A program made the position numbers and the translations under genes. A stretch of DNA of 64,000 bases from JAFGXW01 sp964634385. Its GTDB lineage: Bacteria > Bacillota_I > Bacilli_A > Izemoplasmatales > Izemoplasmataceae. Every line of letters starts with the position of its first letter. Position 1 is the stretch's first letter. The stretch spans positions 1 through 64,000 of the forward strand of contig CAZWIZ010000005.1 in assembly GCA_964634385.1 (NCBI GenBank), written 5' to 3'. A model generated the notes under the pieces. That model was not told the DNA's origin. It was given only the letters and a program-made list of their open reading frames with translations, and searched no databases. This document shows, piece after piece, positions 31,604 through 40,737 of this stretch.

Positions 31604-34210
31604 ATGGAAGAATTAAATAAAAAATATCAACATCAAGAAATTGAAAAAGGGAAATATGATTTTTGGCTTGAAGGTGGCTATTTTAAGAGTGGTGATTTAA
31701 GCAAAAAACCATTCACTATTGTGATTCCTCCACCAAACGTAACAGGAAAGTTACATTTAGGACATGCTTGGGATAATACTATCCAAGATTTGATAATTAG
31801 AAGAAAAAGAATGCAAGGGTATGATGCTCTTTATTTACCTGGAATGGATCACGCCGGTATTGCTACTCAAGCCAAAATAGATGCAAAACTTAGAGAACAA
31901 GGAATATCTAGATATGATTTAGGAAGAAAAAAATTTTTAGAAGTCGCATGGGATTGGAAAGAGGAGTATGCCGGGCATATTCGTGAACAATGGGCTGCGC
32001 TTGGTATTAGTGTAGACTATTCAAAAGAACGATTTACTTTGGATAGAGGACTGAATAAGGCTGTCACAGAAGTTTTTGTTAAACTTTATGAAAAAGGTTT
32101 AATTTATCGTGGGGAAAGAATAATAAATTGGGATGTTCAGGCTAAAACTGCATTAAGTAATATTGAAGTTGAACATAAAGAAATTGAAGGAGCTTTTTAT
32201 TATTTTAAATATTTACTAGAAGATGGATCAGGATATTTAGAAATTGCGACAACTAGACCAGAAACAATGTATGCTGATACAGCGTTAATGATTCATCCTA
32301 AGGATGAAAGATATAAAAAGTATTTAGGTAAAAAAGCATACATTCCTGGAACTAACAGATTAATTCCTATTATTGAAGATAATTATGTTGACATGGAATT
32401 TGGGACAGGCTGTGTCAAGGTAACTCCAGCTCATGATCCTAACGATTTTGAAGTTGGAAAAAGACACCATTTAGAAATGCCTCTTTGTATGAATGAAGAT
32501 GGAACTATGAATAGTTTAGCTCATAAATATGAAGGAATGGAACGTTTTGAATGTCGTAAACAATGTGTTAAAGATTTACAAGAATTAGGGCTATGTCCTA
32601 AAATTGAAAAATTATTACATAATGTTGGACATAGTGAAAGAACAGGAGTAATTGTTGAACCAAGGTTATCAAAACAATGGTTTGTAAAAATGGAACCACT
32701 AAGCAAACAAGCAAGAGAAAAAAGCACTACAGAATTTATTCCTTCTCGTTTTGAAAAAACATTTTTAAGATGGATGGATGGAACATATGACTGGTGTATT
32801 TCTAGACAACTATGGTGGGGACATAGAATTCCTGCTTGGTATAGAGGAGACGAAGTGTTTATTGGTAAAGAAGCACCTGATGGAGTAGGATGGAAACAAG
32901 ATGAAGATGTGTTAGACACATGGTTTAGTAGCGCACTTTGGCCTTTTAGTACTTTAGGATGGCCTGAAAACACAATCGACTATGCTAGATATTACCCTAC
33001 ATCTGTGATGGTTACAGGATATGATATTATTTTCTTTTGGGTTGCTAGAATGATTTTTCAAGGATTAGAATTCACAGGAAAAGCACCATTTCAACAATGT
33101 TTGATTCATGGACTTATTCGTGATCATAATGGACGTAAAATGTCCAAGTCTTTAGGAAATGGTATTGATCCATTAGATATAAAAAAACAATATGGAATTG
33201 ATACACTTCGTTATTTTTTAACAACGAATAGTGCTCCTGGGCAAGATTTAAGATTTGAAATTGAAAAAGTAGAAAGCAGTTGGAATTTTATTAATAAACT
33301 TTGGAATATTTCAAGATTTACATTAATGAATTTAGATGATTTTTCAATTGACGACATTGAAATTGATACTGATGAGTTATCTTTGCCAGATAAATGGATT
33401 TTAGCGAAATTAAACAAAACAATTTCTGAAATGGATTATAATTATGAAAAATTCGAATTTGGAGAAGCAGCCAAGAGTATTAATAATTTTAGTAAAGAAG
33501 ATTTTGCGTCATGGTATGTTGAAACTAGTAAAATAGCTTTAAATAGTGATGATGTTAAAGTAGTTAAGCGTACAAAATCTATTCTTAGTTATATTCTCCT
33601 TGATATTATGAAGTTACTTCATCCTTTTATGCCATTTGTAACAGAGGAAATTTATCAAAAAATACCACATGTTGAAGAATCAATTATGATTACTACATGG
33701 CCAATCGAAATTGAAGAATTCAATAATGATGAAGCTATAAAAGATTTTGAATTAATCCAAGAAATAATCAAAAATATTAGAAATACAAGATCACAATATA
33801 ATGTTGCCCCTAGCAAAAAAATTGATGTTTTAATTAAAATTAAACATACTGAAACAAAAGAATTGCTGGAAAAAAATATGGAAATATTAAATAAATTTAT
33901 TAATCCAAAAACATTTATTATTAGTTCGCACATTGAACTAAATACTGAAGCTATAACAATCGTGTTACCTGAATTAGAAATGTATTTGCCACTTGGAAGT
34001 TTAATTAATATTGAAGAGGAAATTAAGCGCTTAAAAAAAGAATTAATTAAATTAAAATCAGAAATATTACGTGGTGAAAAAATGCTTTCAAATGAAAAAT
34101 TTATTAATAAAGCACCAGCTAGTAAAGTTGATCTTGAGAAAACAAAACTAACAAACTATAAAAATCAAGCAATCACTGTTGAATCTAGAATTAAGGAATT
34201 AACTAAATAA
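31604..34210 (+). CDS. valS: Valyl-tRNA synthetase
   Basis: An 868-residue class I synthetase. HIGH-type motif PPPNVTGKLHLGHAWDNT near residue 45, editing domain with TTRPETMYADTA, KMSKS motif GRKMSKSLGNG near 511, anticodon-binding domain and C-terminal coiled coil (IEEEIKRLKKELIKLK). AAGGAGGAG precedes the ATG. Controlled by the T-box leader; the stop overlaps the folC start by one base. Confidence 0.98.
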   Translation: MEELNKKYQHQEIEKGKYDFWLEGGYFKSGDLSKKPFTIVIPPPNVTGKLHLGHAWDNTIQDLIIRRKRMQGYDALYLPGMDHAGIATQAKIDAKLREQGISRYDLGRKKFLEVAWDWKEEYAGHIREQWAALGISVDYSKERFTLDRGLNKAVTEVFVKLYEKGLIYRGERIINWDVQAKTALSNIEVEHKEIEGAFYYFKYLLEDGSGYLEIATTRPETMYADTALMIHPKDERYKKYLGKKAYIPGTNRLIPIIEDNYVDMEFGTGCVKVTPAHDPNDFEVGKRHHLEMPLCMNEDGTMNSLAHKYEGMERFECRKQCVKDLQELGLCPKIEKLLHNVGHSERTGVIVEPRLSKQWFVKMEPLSKQAREKSTTEFIPSRFEKTFLRWMDGTYDWCISRQLWWGHRIPAWYRGDEVFIGKEAPDGVGWKQDEDVLDTWFSSALWPFSTLGWPENTIDYARYYPTSVMVTGYDIIFFWVARMIFQGLEFTGKAPFQQCLIHGLIRDHNGRKMSKSLGNGIDPLDIKKQYGIDTLRYFLTTNSAPGQDLRFEIEKVESSWNFINKLWNISRFTLMNLDDFSIDDIEIDTDELSLPDKWILAKLNKTISEMDYNYEKFEFGEAAKSINNFSKEDFASWYVETSKIALNSDDVKVVKRTKSILSYILLDIMKLLHPFMPFVTEEIYQKIPHVEESIMITTWPIEIEEFNNDEAIKDFELIQEIIKNIRNTRSQYNVAPSKKIDVLIKIKHTETKELLEKNMEILNKFINPKTFIISSHIELNTEAITIVLPELEMYLPLGSLINIEEEIKRLKKELIKLKSEILRGEKMLSNEKFINKAPASKVDLEKTKLTNYKNQAITVESRIKELTK

Positions 34211-35466
34211 TGTTTAATAAGTTAGACGAAGCAATTAAATGGATTGAATCAATTAAACGATTTGGTGACAAATATGATTTATCAAGAATGGAGTTAGCTT
34301 GTAATATTATAGGGAATCCAGAAAATAGTTTAAATGTTATTCACATAGCTGGAACTAACGGTAAAGGATCAACTGTTTCTTATTTAAAAAATATTCTATT
34401 AGCTGAAGGCTATAATGTAGGTACTTTTACTAGTCCATATATTGTCAGTTTTAATGAACGAATTACCTATAATTATAATAATATTTCAACGGATGAATTA
34501 CTCTATTATATTAATAAAGTATATAGTTTGCATTACGAAGTATTAGAAAAGTATAATGATGCTATTTCATTTTTCGAATTACTTACCTTAATCTCATTAT
34601 TATATTTCAAGGATAAACAATGTGATTATGTTATTTATGAAGTTGGACTTGGTGGAAAACTAGATGCGACTAATGTCGTAAAGCCGATAATAACTTCGAT
34701 TACAAATATTAATTTTGATCATATGCATATCTTAGGTAATACATTAGATAAAATTGCTTTATGTAAATTAGGAATTGTTAAAAAAGGAATCCCATTAGTG
34801 ACATCAGAAATTAACCCTGAGTTATTAGAACTTTTTAAGGATTATACTAAAAATAAAAAAGCACCATTAATAATTGTTGAAAAAGAGAATATTACAAATT
34901 GTCATTTTGGAAAAATATCAACATTTAATTATAAAAACCAAGAATATTCTATTAAAATGATGGGTACACATCAAGTAGTAAATGCTTCTTTAGCAATTGA
35001 AATCATAAAAGAATTAAATAAAATAAAGAAAACAAACGTGTCCTTAAGTAATATATTGATAGGACTATTGAAAACCACTTGGCCTGGAAGACTTGAAACA
35101 TTTGGAAGAATTATATTAGATGGTGCTCATAACATTGGTGGAATAACTGTGCTAAAAGATTCTATGTTAACTCTTTATAAAGATAAATATATTAAAGTGT
35201 TATTTACGTCAATGGAAGATAAAGAATATTTTGATGTCATTAAAGTATTAGAATCATTTGTTGATGAAATCCATTTTACAGATTTTAATTATCCTAGATG
35301 TGAAAAAGCACAAAATCTTTATGATGTATCAAGCCATCCTTTAAAATACCTAGAAAATAATGTTGATGATGCGTTGAGTTCTTTAAAGGACTTAAAGGAA
35401 AATGAAATATTATTAGTTACGGGTAGTTTATATTTTGTTAGCCTAGTTAGGAAAAAAATAAAATAG
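34210..35466 (+). CDS. folC: Folylpolyglutamate synthase
   Basis: A 418-residue Mur-ligase family enzyme adding glutamates to folate. P-loop AGTNGKGSTVSYLKN (about residue 49), TSPYIVSFNERI, EVGLGGKLDATN and the C-terminal ILDGAHN are diagnostic. Translation is coupled to valS (TAATG), as in B. subtilis valS-folC. Whether it also has dihydrofolate synthase activity cannot be read. Confidence 0.95.
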   Translation: MFNKLDEAIKWIESIKRFGDKYDLSRMELACNIIGNPENSLNVIHIAGTNGKGSTVSYLKNILLAEGYNVGTFTSPYIVSFNERITYNYNNISTDELLYYINKVYSLHYEVLEKYNDAISFFELLTLISLLYFKDKQCDYVIYEVGLGGKLDATNVVKPIITSITNINFDHMHILGNTLDKIALCKLGIVKKGIPLVTSEINPELLELFKDYTKNKKAPLIIVEKENITNCHFGKISTFNYKNQEYSIKMMGTHQVVNASLAIEIIKELNKIKKTNVSLSNILIGLLKTTWPGRLETFGRIILDGAHNIGGITVLKDSMLTLYKDKYIKVLFTSMEDKEYFDVIKVLESFVDEIHFTDFNYPRCEKAQNLYDVSSHPLKYLENNVDDALSSLKDLKENEILLVTGSLYFVSLVRKKIK

Positions 35467-35489
35467 TGCTTATGCACTATTTTTTATTT
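35464..35489 (+). terminator. Terminator of valS-folC
   Basis: ATAGTGC-TTAT-GCACTAT and T-run, overlapping the folC stop. Confidence 0.8.
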
Positions 35490-35504
35490 ATGAGGAGGAA
35501 TAAA

Positions 35505-36182
35505 ATGTTTATGATTAAAGAAATACCATTTGAAGAGAGACCTCGAGAAAGATTTTTAAAATATCCGAAATCAACAATTAGTAATCACGAATTAATTGCG
35601 ATTATTTTAAGAACTGGATCAAAACAAGAAAGTGTTATTGAACTTTCTAAAAAATTACTATATAAATATGATAACTTGAAATCTCTAAGTAATACTTCAA
35701 TTAAAGAGCTAGTGAAGATAAGAGGTATAGGAACATCAAAAGCGATTGAATTACTCGCTGCCTTTGAATTAGGGAAAAGAGTTACTAAAGAGAGTTTTAA
35801 TAAACTAGTTAAATTATATTCACCAGAGTCAATTTATCAATATTTAAAAGATGATCTTGAAATGAAAACACAAGAACACTTTATTGCTTTATATTTAAAT
35901 ACAAAAGGAGAACTAGTTAAAAAAGAAACATTATTTATTGGGTCCCTTAATAGTTCATTGATCCATCCTCGAGAACTATTTAAATATGCTGTTCTTTATA
36001 GTGCAGCGACAATCATTGTATCTCATAACCATCCCTCAGGGGACCCAACTCCTTCTAAAGCAGATATTGAAATTACAAAACTATTATATAAAAATAGTAT
36101 TATGATGGATATTGAATTATTAGATCATATTATCATAGGTAAAGATCGCTATTATTCATTTAAAGAAAAAGGAATTATATAA
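35505..36182 (+). CDS. radC: RadC/JAB-domain DNA-repair-associated protein
   Basis: A 225-residue protein: N-terminal helix-hairpin-helix region (IKELVKIRGIGTSKAIELLAAFELGK) and C-terminal MPN/JAB domain with metal motif SHNHPSGDPTPSKAD (about residue 173). The old repair name is doubtful; the biochemical role is unknown. GAGGAGGAA selects the ATG at 35505 rather than the upstream frame start in the terminator. Confidence 0.92.
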   Translation: MFMIKEIPFEERPRERFLKYPKSTISNHELIAIILRTGSKQESVIELSKKLLYKYDNLKSLSNTSIKELVKIRGIGTSKAIELLAAFELGKRVTKESFNKLVKLYSPESIYQYLKDDLEMKTQEHFIALYLNTKGELVKKETLFIGSLNSSLIHPRELFKYAVLYSAATIIVSHNHPSGDPTPSKADIEITKLLYKNSIMMDIELLDHIIIGKDRYYSFKEKGII

Positions 36183-36501
36183 ATCTTGTATTCATATATA
36201 ACAAATAAAAAAACTTAAAAGAGTTACTTTATTTGATGAAATATTTAAGATAACTTTAAAATAAATAGAATAATTTCCTATTCTAAGTTTATAGATATAG
36301 TTCAAAAAATACTGTCTATTATTAAGTAAAACATAGATAGTACTTATTACACTAACAACAATAATAAAAGTTATGTTATATTTTAAAAGGAAAGAATAAT
36401 AATTAGCATTGTTTTTTTTACATTAAATAAGTTATTTTCTTGTAAAAAAAAATATATTATGTATAATTAGTATGGCTTTCAATAATAACTCTTAAAAATC
36501 A
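36183..36501. other. AT-rich intergenic stretch
   Basis: No gene found. A small TAGAATAA/TTATTCTA-like hairpin sits near 36264. Otherwise I see only AT-rich sequence leading into the rplU promoter. Confidence 0.4.
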
Positions 36502-36530
36502 TTGACAAATTAATGATAATAAGGTATTAT
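36502..36530 (+). promoter_or_regulatory. rplU promoter
   Basis: TTGACA (36502-36507), 17-base spacer, TATTAT (36525-36530). Confidence 0.8.
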
Positions 36531-36536
36531 TTTAAC

Positions 36537-36625
36537 GCTGAATAACGGCATACCGCACAGAAAAGGTTTTAAGCAAATATGCACCTTAATGGCGAGTCTT
36601 AACTATAATAATGAGGAGGTGCTTT
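36537..36625 (+). promoter_or_regulatory. Ribosomal protein L21 leader
   Basis: Between the promoter and rplU lies a structured leader containing GGTTTTAAGC and GCACCTTAATGGCGAGTC, the arrangement of the Firmicute L21 leader thought to be bound by L21 for autoregulation. It ends at GAGGAGGT. Confidence 0.75.
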
Positions 36626-36934
36626 ATGTACGCAATAATCGAAACAGGTGGAAAACAAGTAAGAGTTTCTGAAGGAAAAGTAATTTATGTTGAAAAACTT
36701 GATGTAAATGCTGGAGAAAACTTCACATTCGACAAAGTCTTAATGGTTGGTGGAGAATCTTTACAAATTGGAAATCCATATGTTGACGGTGTTACAGTAG
36801 ACGCTACAGTTGAAAAACACGGAAAACAAAAGAAAATTATTATTTTTAAATATAAACCTAAAAAGAAATATCGTCGTAAACAAGGACATAGACAATCGTA
36901 CACAAAATTAACAGTAACAAAAATAAATGTTTAG
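36626..36934 (+). CDS. rplU: Ribosomal protein L21
   Basis: A 102-residue large-subunit protein: MYAIIETGGKQVRV start, VLMVGG middle and the basic FKYKPKKKYRRKQGHRQ rRNA-binding loop. GAGGAGGT selects the ATG at 36626. First of rplU-rpmA; no ribosomal-protease gene (prp/ysxB) lies between, unlike most Firmicutes. Confidence 0.97.
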   Translation: MYAIIETGGKQVRVSEGKVIYVEKLDVNAGENFTFDKVLMVGGESLQIGNPYVDGVTVDATVEKHGKQKKIIIFKYKPKKKYRRKQGHRQSYTKLTVTKINV

Positions 36935-36958
36935 ATAAAGAAAATGGAGGTGACTTAA

Positions 36959-37243
36959 ATGTTAATAGAAATTAGTATATTAAAATGTATGGCTTCTAAA
37001 AAAGGTGTTGGATCAACTAAAAATGGTCGTGATTCAGAATCTAAAAGACTTGGAGCTAAATTATCAGATGGTCAATTCTGTACTGCTGGTTCTATCATTT
37101 ATCGTCAAAGAGGAACAAAAGTACATCCAGGGAACAATGTAGGTATCGGCGGAGACGATACATTATATAGTAAACTAGATGGAATTGTTAAGTACGAACA
37201 AATTGGTAGAAAAAGAAAACAGGCTTCAGTATACCCAGTATAA
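36959..37243 (+). CDS. rpmA: Ribosomal protein L27 with unusual N-terminal extension
   Basis: A 94-residue protein; from ASKKGVGSTKNGRDSESKRLG it is ordinary L27, which reaches the peptidyl-transferase centre. The strong GGAGGTGA site selects the ATG at 36959, adding MLIEISILKCM before ASKKG. Firmicutes usually carry a removable extension ending LQFF before A, cut by Prp. Here that motif is absent and no prp is adjacent. Starting at the internal ATG is unlikely because it has no ribosome site. Confidence 0.95.
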   Translation: MLIEISILKCMASKKGVGSTKNGRDSESKRLGAKLSDGQFCTAGSIIYRQRGTKVHPGNNVGIGGDDTLYSKLDGIVKYEQIGRKRKQASVYPV

Positions 37244-37245
37244 TT

Positions 37246-37281
37246 AGTTGGCAAATCACAAATGTGGTTTGCCATTTTTTT
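37246..37281 (+). terminator. Terminator of rplU-rpmA
   Basis: TTGGCAAA pairs with TTTGCCA around a loop, then a T-run. Confidence 0.75.
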
Positions 37282-37327
37282 TGAAAAACGCTATAATAAT
37301 TATAAGTTAATAATAGAGGTGAAGTTG

Positions 37328-37816
37328 ATGTTGATATTTGCTACTTATAAGGATTTAATAGAAATTGATAATTTAGCTAATCTAGTAATCGATGATATGA
37401 AATTATCAAATATTCCACAATGGGAGAAAGGGTATCCATCTTATTCTCATTTTGAAAAGGATATTAATAATCATGCTCTCTATATATATAAAGTTGATAA
37501 TATTATTTTAGGATCAATCACAATACTTCCTGAAAATGAAACAGCTTATAAAACAATTGATTCTTGGGTTAAAGATAAAAGTATTGTTATTCATAGAATG
37601 CTTGTACACCCTCGTGCTAGAAATAAAGGGGTTGCTCAAAAATTATTAGATATGGCTATTAAAGTGGCTAAAGAAAACAATTACGATTCAATTAAAATAG
37701 ATACACATTTAAAAAACTATAAAATGCGTAACTTTTTAGAGAAAAATAATTTTATTGAAATTGGATATCTAAAAACAATCGACCGAGTTGCTTATGAAAA
37801 AGTGTTGGAGGATTAA
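37328..37816 (+). CDS. GNAT acetyltransferase
   Basis: A 162-residue GCN5-like N-acetyltransferase. The acetyl-CoA motif A is VIHRMLVHPRARNKGVAQKLLDMAI, with R/Q-x-x-G-x-G/A as RNKGVA, followed by a typical FLEKNNFIEIGY end. Substrate unknown. GAGGTGAA selects the ATG at 37328. Confidence 0.85.
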   Translation: MLIFATYKDLIEIDNLANLVIDDMKLSNIPQWEKGYPSYSHFEKDINNHALYIYKVDNIILGSITILPENETAYKTIDSWVKDKSIVIHRMLVHPRARNKGVAQKLLDMAIKVAKENNYDSIKIDTHLKNYKMRNFLEKNNFIEIGYLKTIDRVAYEKVLED

Positions 37817-37850
37817 TAATGATTAAAAAAACTAGAGGTGTGAATAAAAG

Positions 37851-38363
37851 ATGTTAAAACGCATTATGGTTCTTGGGTCAAGTGGGACTGGAAAAACAAC
37901 TGTTTGTAGATTACTTGGAGAAAAATTAAGAATAAAAACTTTACATTTAGATAACATTTATTGGAAAAAGAATTGGAATAATATTAATAAAAAAGACTTT
38001 GATAGTTATATGAAAGATTATTTTAGAAAAAATAATGAATGGGTAATTGATGGTAATTATACAAATAACCGTCATTGGCAATATCGATTAGATTTAGCTG
38101 ATACAATTATTTTGTTAGATTATGGTCTACAAGTTTCTTTAAAAGGAATTTATGAAAGAGCCAAAAATTATAAACATCGTCATCGTAGTGATATGGCTGA
38201 AGGATGTATTGAAGGTATTGATCAAGAGTTTTTAAAATATGTAGCTTTCTATAAAAATAAAGGAAGATATGTAAAAGCTATTATTAAACAATATGAAAAT
38301 AAAAAACAAGTTTTAATTTTCAAATCAAGAAGAAAAATGTCTGAATGGATAAAGACCTTATAA
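37851..38363 (+). CDS. P-loop kinase-like protein (FlaR/adenylate-kinase-like)
   Basis: A 170-residue protein. The Walker A GSSGTGKTTVCRLL (residues 9-22), LHLDNIYWKKNW and VIDGNYTNN, then a Tyr/Arg-rich lid region, are typical of the small topology-modulation/FlaR-type ATPases of the adenylate kinase superfamily. Physiological role unclear. AGAGGTG precedes the ATG; obg follows after 18 bases. Confidence 0.8.
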   Translation: MLKRIMVLGSSGTGKTTVCRLLGEKLRIKTLHLDNIYWKKNWNNINKKDFDSYMKDYFRKNNEWVIDGNYTNNRHWQYRLDLADTIILLDYGLQVSLKGIYERAKNYKHRHRSDMAEGCIEGIDQEFLKYVAFYKNKGRYVKAIIKQYENKKQVLIFKSRRKMSEWIKTL

Positions 38364-38381
38364 GATATAGGAGGCAAAAAA

Positions 38382-39665
38382 ATGTTTGTAGATTTAGTTA
38401 AAATTAAAGTAGAATCAGGAAAAGGTGGAGACGGTATTGTTGCTTTTCGCCGTGAAAAATATGTTCCAATGGGTGGACCAGCTGGAGGAGATGGTGGACT
38501 AGGTGGTAGTATTGTTTTTGAAGGCCAAGAAGGTCTTTCGACATTAATTGATTTAAGATATAACAAAATAATTGTTGCCCCTCCAGGAGAAAATGGGAAA
38601 CCTAAAAAAATGGATGGAGCTAATGGTAAGGATAAAATAATTAAAGTACCAGTTGGTACTACAATTTATGACGATAAAACAAATAAAGTGTATGGAGACA
38701 TTACTAATCATAAACAAAGAGTTATTGTTTGTGCTGGAGGACGTGGTGGACGTGGTAATGCTAAATTTGCTACTTCTCGTAATACTGCTCCTGAAATTGC
38801 TGAAAAAGGTGAACCAGGGACAATTAAACATATTCGAGTAGAATTAAAAGTACTTGCTGATGTTGGGCTTGTAGGGTTACCTTCAGTTGGAAAATCAACA
38901 ATTATTAGTATTGTTTCTAACTCGAAACCTAAAATCGCAAGTTACCATTTTACGACTTTAGTACCGAATCTTGGAGTAGTTAAAGTTGAAGAAGGACGTA
39001 GTTTTGTCATGGCTGATTTACCTGGATTAATTGAAGGCGCAAGTTTAGGACACGGATTAGGACTTCAGTTTTTAAGACATATTGAAAGAACGAAAGTTAT
39101 TTTACATGTTGTTGATATGTCAGGTAGTGAAGGAAGAGATCCTTTTGAAGATTATCAAGTAATTAATAAAGAACTTAAAACATATAAATATAATTTACTT
39201 GCTAGACCGCAAATAATTGTTGCGAATAAAATGGATTTACCTGATGCAGAAGAGCAATTAGAATTGTTTAAAGAACAGCTTAAAGAAGATTACGAAATAA
39301 TTCCTATCAGTGCTGCAACTAAAGATAATATTCAAGAACTTATATACAAAACAGCTGATTTATTAGATAAAACAGAAAGCTTTGAATTGTATGAAGATGA
39401 TGATTATGAAGAAATTGTCGAATATACTTTTACTAAAGAAGAAACCTTGTTTGAGATTAATCTGGGAGATGATGGGGTTTACGATTTAACAGGAGATAGA
39501 CTTAAAAAGATTTTCTTAATGACAGATTTTTCAAAAGATCAATCAATTAAAAGATTTGCTAGAATATTAAGAAGTCTTGGAATAGATAAAGAGTTAAGAA
39601 ATAAAGGTGTGAAAAACGGGGACACTGTGAGAATATTCGATTATGAATTTGAATTTGTAGACTAG
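38382..39665 (+). CDS. obg: GTPase ObgE/CgtA
   Basis: A 427-residue protein: Gly-rich Obg domain (KGGDGIVAFRREKYVPMGGPAGGDGG), GTPase domain from about 160 (GLPSVGKST, DLPGLIEGAS, NKMDLP) and a C-terminal OCT domain after about 350. It acts in 50S assembly and stress control. It follows rplU-rpmA as in most bacteria, with two extra genes between. AGGAGG precedes the ATG. Confidence 0.97.
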   Translation: MFVDLVKIKVESGKGGDGIVAFRREKYVPMGGPAGGDGGLGGSIVFEGQEGLSTLIDLRYNKIIVAPPGENGKPKKMDGANGKDKIIKVPVGTTIYDDKTNKVYGDITNHKQRVIVCAGGRGGRGNAKFATSRNTAPEIAEKGEPGTIKHIRVELKVLADVGLVGLPSVGKSTIISIVSNSKPKIASYHFTTLVPNLGVVKVEEGRSFVMADLPGLIEGASLGHGLGLQFLRHIERTKVILHVVDMSGSEGRDPFEDYQVINKELKTYKYNLLARPQIIVANKMDLPDAEEQLELFKEQLKEDYEIIPISAATKDNIQELIYKTADLLDKTESFELYEDDDYEEIVEYTFTKEETLFEINLGDDGVYDLTGDRLKKIFLMTDFSKDQSIKRFARILRSLGIDKELRNKGVKNGDTVRIFDYEFEFVD

Positions 39666-39763
39666 GAAACTAGTCTACTTTTTATTACAGTTCGCATTAC
39701 GAACTTATTTATCAACAACATATTATTAAATATATGCTATAATAATATGTGGAGCGTGATAAT

Positions 39764-40321
39764 ATGTATAGTTACTTGAATGGAAAGATTACTGAGATTA
39801 AACCAAATAAAATCATAGTTGATGTTGGAAATATTGGGTATGAAGTAATTACTCCGAATCCTTATGATTTTAAAAAAGATGAATTAGTTAAAGTGTTTAT
39901 TCATCATTATGTTAGAGAGGATGCTATTAAGTTATATGGATTTAAATCCATTGGTGAAAAAGGATTATTCATTAAACTTTTAAGTGTTAAAGGAATTGGC
40001 CCTAAAAGTGCTATTGCTATTTTAGCAAGTGGAAATGTTGATGATGTTGTTGGAGCCATTGAAAGAGGTGACGCAAAGTTTTTAAGTAAATTTCCTGGAA
40101 TAGGACCAAAGGCAAGTCAGCAAATTATTCTAGATTTAAAAGGAAAAATTGATTTAACTATGGAAGCTCGTACTTCATCAACTAATATTAGAGAAGTTGA
40201 AGAAGCATTAAAATCTTTAGGATATAAAACAAAAGAAATAGTAAAAGCAGTGAAATCTTTAGATGGATCTAAAGCAACAAATGTATTACTTAAAGAAGCG
40301 CTAGCACGTATGCTTAAATAG
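39764..40321 (+). CDS. ruvA: Holliday junction helicase subunit RuvA
   Basis: A 185-residue protein: OB-fold N-terminus (MYSYLNGKITEIKPNKIIVDVGNIGYEV), two helix-hairpin-helix motifs (LSVKGIGPKSAIAIL, FPGIGPKASQQIILDLKGK) and a C-terminal RuvB-contact domain. It holds junctions for RuvB-driven migration. The ATG at 39764 follows GGAGCGTG. ruvB does not follow; a decayed membrane gene does. Confidence 0.95.
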   Translation: MYSYLNGKITEIKPNKIIVDVGNIGYEVITPNPYDFKKDELVKVFIHHYVREDAIKLYGFKSIGEKGLFIKLLSVKGIGPKSAIAILASGNVDDVVGAIERGDAKFLSKFPGIGPKASQQIILDLKGKIDLTMEARTSSTNIREVEEALKSLGYKTKEIVKAVKSLDGSKATNVLLKEALARMLK

Positions 40322-40332
40322 GAAGGAAAATA

Positions 40333-40644
40333 ATGACTGGTTTTTTTGGAGACACTGCAGTCATTGAATTTATTATATGAGGTATCTATCATTTTATTCA
40401 AACGGGATTAGTTCTTTTAAAAAATAGTTTTATTTTATAATAATTGTTTGTTTATTATAGTTTTGACAAATCTTATATTTGGAACAAACTTTATGTAATT
40501 ACTAGAATCAGGAGATACTCCTTTTAGTATTTTTTGATGATATGGATATACTATATATTTAATTTATATATCTTAGTAGCAATGAGTATAATGACAGTGT
40601 GATATTTACCACTTGCGGTGTATCATAAAATGAAAGTAAAATAA
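40333..40644 (+). pseudogene. Decayed small membrane-protein gene
   Basis: GGAAGG and ATG are intact. MTGFFGDTAVIEFII, then a TGA, GIYHFIQTGLVLLKNSFIL and more stops follow. A later piece reads YFLMIWIYYIFNLYILVAMSIMTV, TGA, YLPLAVYHKMKVK. Hydrophobic stretches joined over two TGA codons look like a former membrane protein of about 100 residues with TGG-to-TGA and other lesions. Family not recognised. Confidence 0.55.
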
Positions 40645-40645
40645 A

Positions 40646-40673
40646 AGAGTGAATCTCATTTTCACTCTTTTTT
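40646..40673. terminator. Terminator
   Basis: AAAGAGTGAA pairs with TTTCACTCTTT, followed by T. Lies between the decayed gene and asparaginase. Confidence 0.75.
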
Positions 40674-40737
40674 TGAATCATAATTTTTAAAAAGTCTCTT
40701 TTTATTATTGTTTTAATAAGATCAATAAAGAAATATA

